Shown: one piece after another, positions 29,111-32,421 of the stretch | Position numbering within the stretch: the stretch's first letter is position 1 | Layout of the letters: the number at the start of each line of letters is the position of its first letter | DNA from: a virus | Reading direction: 5' to 3' (one strand) | Length of the DNA stretch: 32,421 bases | Virus record (IMG/VR): IMGVR_UViG_3300027320_000001 | Span: 1-32,421 of that record | Translations under genes and position numbers: made by a program | The notes under the pieces: model-generated | What the model saw: the letters and a program-made list of their open reading frames with translations, nothing else | What the model was told of the DNA's origin: nothing | Databases searched by the model: none

Positions 29111-30844
29111 ATGAAACTAACCCAGCAGCAAATCGATTCCATCCCTTTTCAATACGCAAATGACGTGCGTTCCGGAAAGATCATCACCGGAAAAAGAATC
29201 AAGCAAGCTGTCGAGCGTTTTTTCTCCTGGATTGATACAGCAGACCATGATGGATATCTACTAGACCATCATAAAGGGATGCAAATCATCAACTTTTATC
29301 CCACATTCTTAAACCATACCATCGGTAAACTAGCCGGAAAACCTTTTGTTCTAGCCCCATTCCAGCAATTTACCTTGTACAATGTTTTCGGCTGGATTAA
29401 AAAAGAAACCGGGTACCGCCGCATCAATACCGTTTACGACAAACGTGCTAAGAAAAACGGCAAAACCGCAGAAATGGCCGGTATGGCATTGTACTGTCTG
29501 TCCTTCGACCTTGAAATGGAAGCACAAGTTTTTGTAGGAGCCACTAAGGAGGAACAGGCGCGCATCTGTTGGAAACAGGCAAAAATGTACATCGAAAGTC
29601 CCGTTGCTAATCCTGCCCTTAGCAATATGGGATTCAACTGCTTGCAGAAAATAATAGGATTCAAAAAAACAGGAGCAACAATGATGCCACTAGGGGGCGA
29701 TTCAAAAACACAAGATGGGATCAATTGTCATTTAGGAATCATCGACGAATACCACGGCCACAAAGACGATTCGGTAAAAGAAAATCTCGAATCATCTACC
29801 GTACAGCGGGCCCAACCATTGATTTACCAAATCACCACTGCCGGGTCAAACGTGCAATCCGCCTGCAAGCACTACGAAGATTCCGTTATCGAAGTCCTCG
29901 AAGGCCGCAGCATCGACGACCACCTTTGGATCATGATACACGACATCGACCAGGAAGATTTAAACACGGAGGAATCCTGGGAAAACAAAGACTTATGGGT
30001 AAAAGCCAACCCGCTTTTGGGCAACGGATTAAGTTTAGAAGGTATCGAAAAAGAATACATCAAGGCCATCAACCAGCCTTCTAAAATTAGAAATTTCAAA
30101 ACAAAAAATTTAAACATGTGGGTCGATCAGCAATTCGACTGGATTCCTTCCGAAGTATGGAACAAAAATAAAGTAGCTACCATCCCGATGGAAAAATTTA
30201 CCAATTTCGGTGCTTATGCCGGACTAGATTTATCCACAACTACTGATTTAAGTGCCTATGCCATCCTATCTGAACCCGATGATTTTGGGGATCGCTACCT
30301 TAAAATTTGGCTTTTTTGCCCGAAAGACACCATCGAAAAACGCTCTAAAGAGGACCGTGTTCCCTATCAATATTGGGCTGATAAAGGCTATATTATTGCT
30401 ACACCGGGCAACGTGATTGACTATTTCGTCATTGCCGACATCATTAAATCGACCTTTCACAAACACAAAGTCATTCGTTTGGAATACGATCGCTACAATG
30501 CTACTCAATTAATCCAGGAGCTGCAAGAAAGTGGCTTGAACGTTTCCGAATTCTCGCAGGCCATCGGTACCATATCGGCACCCACAAAGGAATTCGAAAA
30601 ACTAGTCTATTCCGGCAAGGTAAAACATGACGGCAATCCCGCCTTGGCTTGGATGCTGGCTTCCTGCGTGATTTATGCTGATGCGAACGACAATCTAAAA
30701 GTACACAAAGGCCGTTCCGGTGCAAACGGTCGCCGTGTCGATGGGATCATCGCCACCATCAATGCCTTGGGTGGTTCCATGTCTACACCCGAAGAAACAA
30801 ACGAATCCTATTACAACCGCGACGATGCTCAATTCACCTGTTAA
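29111..30844 (+). CDS. terL: Terminase large subunit
   Basis: 577 residues, full length. ATPase: Walker A-like KRAKKNGKT (111-119, the K-N-G-K-T form of Terminase_1), Walker B LGIIDEYH (208-215), and ITTAGSN coupling motif (241-247). Nuclease domain begins near YAGLDLSTTTDLSAY with D373 as probable metal ligand; ...RLEYDRYNATQLIQEL and VDGIIATINALGG close the family pattern. Motor that fills the prohead and cuts DNA. Confidence 0.95.
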   Translation: MKLTQQQIDSIPFQYANDVRSGKIITGKRIKQAVERFFSWIDTADHDGYLLDHHKGMQIINFYPTFLNHTIGKLAGKPFVLAPFQQFTLYNVFGWIKKETGYRRINTVYDKRAKKNGKTAEMAGMALYCLSFDLEMEAQVFVGATKEEQARICWKQAKMYIESPVANPALSNMGFNCLQKIIGFKKTGATMMPLGGDSKTQDGINCHLGIIDEYHGHKDDSVKENLESSTVQRAQPLIYQITTAGSNVQSACKHYEDSVIEVLEGRSIDDHLWIMIHDIDQEDLNTEESWENKDLWVKANPLLGNGLSLEGIEKEYIKAINQPSKIRNFKTKNLNMWVDQQFDWIPSEVWNKNKVATIPMEKFTNFGAYAGLDLSTTTDLSAYAILSEPDDFGDRYLKIWLFCPKDTIEKRSKEDRVPYQYWADKGYIIATPGNVIDYFVIADIIKSTFHKHKVIRLEYDRYNATQLIQELQESGLNVSEFSQAIGTISAPTKEFEKLVYSGKVKHDGNPALAWMLASCVIYADANDNLKVHKGRSGANGRRVDGIIATINALGGSMSTPEETNESYYNRDDAQFTC

Positions 30845-30865
30845 TCCTAAAAACCAAAATAATTC

Positions 30866-31117
30866 ATGAACCCACAAGAAGAAAAAGCCCTGAAAATTAT
30901 GATTGCCAAGCTCGAAAAAGAAAACGCCGAAATGCGTAAAATCTCAACCCGAAAAGGGTTTTACAACGAGTACTTCAACGAGCTCAAAACAGCCAAAACC
31001 AACAAAGAAGCCTTCAATACCATCAACGACCGGTTTTATGCCCTTTTTGGTAAATACCGCTACAGTGATTATGCCAGCTTTAAACGAATGACAAACTATT
31101 ACCACAACAAGAAATGA
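30866..31117 (+). CDS. Hypothetical coiled-coil protein
   Basis: 83 residues, basic; N-terminal coiled coil (EEKALKIMIAKLEKENAEMRKI) and aromatic-rich C-terminal (FYALFGKYRYSDYASFKRMTNYYHNKK). 21 bases after TerL and overlapping the next start (ATGA). No family recognised. First of six small genes separating TerL from portal. Confidence 0.65.
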   Translation: MNPQEEKALKIMIAKLEKENAEMRKISTRKGFYNEYFNELKTAKTNKEAFNTINDRFYALFGKYRYSDYASFKRMTNYYHNKK

Positions 31118-31290
31118 AAATACTCACAATCATCCTGATCACATTTACCCTGGCATTCAGCACCAGCGCCCTTTTCGAAATCGAATACATTGCGCACAAT
31201 CCCGTGCGCTACATCCTAGTGATCCTTTTAATCCTGATCGAATTACTCACCGGATTCTTTTACATCAAATCCTTAATCAAAAATCTTTAA
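31114..31290 (+). CDS. 58-residue two-TM membrane protein
   Basis: MKILTIILITFTLAFSTSALFEIEY (TM at ~2-18), a short polar loop with His, and a second TM (YILVILLILIELLTGFFY) with a Lys tail. The start overlaps the preceding stop. Possible superinfection-exclusion or inner-membrane factor by analogy to other small phage membrane proteins; unproven. Confidence 0.6.
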   Translation: MKILTIILITFTLAFSTSALFEIEYIAHNPVRYILVILLILIELLTGFFYIKSLIKNL

Positions 31291-31318
31291 TCAAAAATCT
31301 TAAATCTTAAATCTAAAA
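31274..31318. repeat. AATCTTAA-type short repeats
   Basis: TCAAAAATCT and AAATCTTAAATCT units recur three to four times at the end of the membrane-protein gene and before the ATG at 31323. Simple flavobacterial-style intergenic repeat, no known function. Confidence 0.5.
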
Positions 31319-31322
31319 TCCC

Positions 31323-31496
31323 ATGTCCGAAAAACTAAAAGCCGACAACCTGGCAAAAGCAGTCCGTCAATTACCCAACCCAAAAAGCTATCCGCCTGAA
31401 ACCGTAACCATCCTAGTCGGAAAAATAAAATATACCTTCTCTAAAAATGAAAACGAATGGTATTTTAAAATCGAATCACCATGCAAGAAAACTTAA
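31323..31496 (+). CDS. 57-residue hypothetical protein
   Basis: MSEKLKADNLAKAVRQLPNP followed by SYPPETVTILVGKIKYTFSKNENEWYFKIES, probably a helix and a small beta sheet; ends CKKT. Overlaps the next gene by 16 bases. No family recognised. Confidence 0.55.
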   Translation: MSEKLKADNLAKAVRQLPNPKSYPPETVTILVGKIKYTFSKNENEWYFKIESPCKKT

Positions 31497-31846
31497 TAGC
31501 TACTAAAGATATTGCCGATAAAATAGGATTAAACTACCTTACGGTTTTAAACCGTGGCGCACTTTTAAAGCTAGAACCCAGGCAAATCAATCGCACCTTT
31601 TACTGGACTAAATCACAGCTAGAACAAATCGAACAGTACCGAAAAAAATACAAAACTCGTATAAACACCACAAACCGTTTTTCCAAAGAAAAAATAACAA
31701 TCGTAGAACTGTTCCTTTCCAGCAAAAACAATTCCTGTAGCGAGATCGCCCGGCAAACCGGAAAAAGCCGTTCGTTTGTCAACACCGCCATCAACGAATA
31801 CCTAAAAACAAAAACAATCACCGTAGAATCAAAAATGAACCTATGA
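31481..31846 (+). CDS. Double helix-turn-helix DNA-binding protein
   Basis: 121 residues. N-terminal ~5-52 (NLIATKDIADKIGLNYLTVLNRGALLKLEPRQINRTFYWTKSQLEQI) is like the MerR/excisionase winged helix; residues ~71-112 (KITIVELFLSSKNNSCSEIARQTGKSRSFVNTAINEYLK) form a second helix-turn-helix. Basic linker between. Located next to the late-gene start, about 700 bases upstream (through the circular join) of the palindrome at 172; it is a candidate late regulator, a guess from position. Confidence 0.68.
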   Translation: MQENLIATKDIADKIGLNYLTVLNRGALLKLEPRQINRTFYWTKSQLEQIEQYRKKYKTRINTTNRFSKEKITIVELFLSSKNNSCSEIARQTGKSRSFVNTAINEYLKTKTITVESKMNL

Positions 31847-32166
31847 AAATACCTTGTATTTGCATCGACTCAAAAAACAAACCTTCCGAAATTCCTATTT
31901 CAAAATGGATAGTTGAAGGAAATGAGTACAACATCACACACGTTTACCACCAGTTTCAACAAAAAGGAATTAAGGGTGTTGAATTGGCCGAATTTGATAT
32001 TTCCGATTGTGTGCCGTACAATTGCTATCGCCTGGACCGTTTTGCTTTCACGCAACTAAATCTATTAAAATTAGCTGCATTAATAAATACGTGTACTGAA
32101 CTCGATAAAATCGATATTCAGGAATTAGTAGAAAAACTAACGACATTACAACCAAAAGCAAAATGA
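31843..32166 (+). CDS. Hypothetical protein
   Basis: 107 residues; CICIDSKNKPSEIPISKWIVEGNEYNITHVYHQFQQKGIKGVELAEFDIS suggests a small beta barrel of SH3-like type, followed by a helical C-terminal with LLKLAALINTCTELDKIDIQELVEKL. Four-base overlaps with both neighbours. Family resemblance to short phage proteins annotated as hypothetical; no function assigned. Confidence 0.62.
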   Translation: MKIPCICIDSKNKPSEIPISKWIVEGNEYNITHVYHQFQQKGIKGVELAEFDISDCVPYNCYRLDRFAFTQLNLLKLAALINTCTELDKIDIQELVEKLTTLQPKAK

Positions 32167-32399
32167 AAATATTCCTGCAATCCTTCTTTCAAATTGGCTT
32201 AGTGGCTGTCAATACAATGCTCATCGCAAAAGGAATCCTGATGGGCGTGTTCATCGTTTCCTTCCTGATCTCGTTACTTTGGGCCTTTAATGTTTCTAAA
32301 GTAGCCATCTCAACAATCAAACAAAAAATAATTTATGCACTAGGTGCCGGATGTGGTGCCGTAATTGGATTACTTTTAATAACCTTAATTTTTAAGTAA
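32163..32399 (+). CDS. Small three-segment membrane protein before the portal
   Basis: 78 residues: hydrophobic segments at ~5-22 (QSFFQIGLVAVNTMLIAKG), ~24-43 (LMGVFIVSFLISLLWAFNV) and ~55-77 (IIYALGAGCGAVIGLLLITLIF), with basic residues between. Holin-like in topology but remote from the lysin candidate; could also be an exclusion or anchoring factor. Its last 34 codons are repeated at window position 1. Confidence 0.65.
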   Translation: MKIFLQSFFQIGLVAVNTMLIAKGILMGVFIVSFLISLLWAFNVSKVAISTIKQKIIYALGAGCGAVIGLLLITLIFK

Positions 32400-32421
32400 T
32401 ATTTATAAACCCAACACCTAA
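32295..32421. repeat. Right copy of the 127-bp terminal repeat
   Basis: Identical to 1-127, closing the circle; see the left copy. Confidence 0.9.

Overview
The window is a complete temperate siphovirus (tailed, long non-contractile tail) of the Bacteroidota, most likely of a Flavobacterium host, recovered as a circular molecule. The first 127 bases are repeated exactly at the end (32295-32421), so the unique length is 32,294 bp and the window start is an arbitrary cut inside a small membrane-protein gene. Evidence for the host group: AT-rich DNA, few Shine-Dalgarno sequences, promoter-like TAnnTTTG elements, signal peptides ending in ...SQ, flavobacterial-style C/A-rich and AATCTTAA intergenic repeats, and a tyrosine integrase of the Bacteroidota type. 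I cannot name a species.

Layout (plus strand unless stated). 237-5792: HK97-type head and neck (portal, S78 protease, capsid, connector, closure, gp10-like, tail terminator) and tail tube. 5794-6527: tail assembly chaperone with a canonical A_AAA_AAG -1 frameshift. 6533-8293: an accessory block with an initiator-like tRNA-Met(CAT), a minus-strand secreted moron, a highly pairable non-coding stretch, a hypothetical gene and an HNH homing endonuclease. 8294-15838: tape measure, tail-tip protein with a PKD-like domain, and a fibre with six propeller-like repeats. 15870-17329: probable lysis genes. 17326-19844: collagen-like second fibre and partners. 20112-21579: attP (3' part of a tRNA-Arg(TCT) flanked by paired arm-type repeats) and integrase. 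21580-22683 (minus): secreted moron plus XRE repressor, with palindromic operators. 22684-25992: early and replication genes ending in a lambda-O-like initiator that holds four iterons inside its own coding sequence. 25994-27472: DnaB helicase. 27475-30844: HNH, TerS, an unusual insert with a reverse-strand XRE gene, and TerL. 30866-32399: six small accessory genes before the portal.

Working model. In lysogeny the repressor at 22131-22553 binds the 16-mer TATCAAATATTTGATA sites and shuts the early operon while co-expressing the secreted protein at 21580. Integration occurs at a tRNA-Arg gene. On induction, the early operon supplies membrane microproteins, a DnaA-domain protein, the iteron-binding initiator and DnaB; there is no DNA polymerase or primase, so host enzymes are needed. 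HNH plus P27-type TerS plus TerL point to cos-type packaging. Two late genes, portal and tape measure, share an upstream arrangement: the palindrome GTTACATAATGTAAC followed by a hairpin abutting the start codon, which may be a phage-specific control element.
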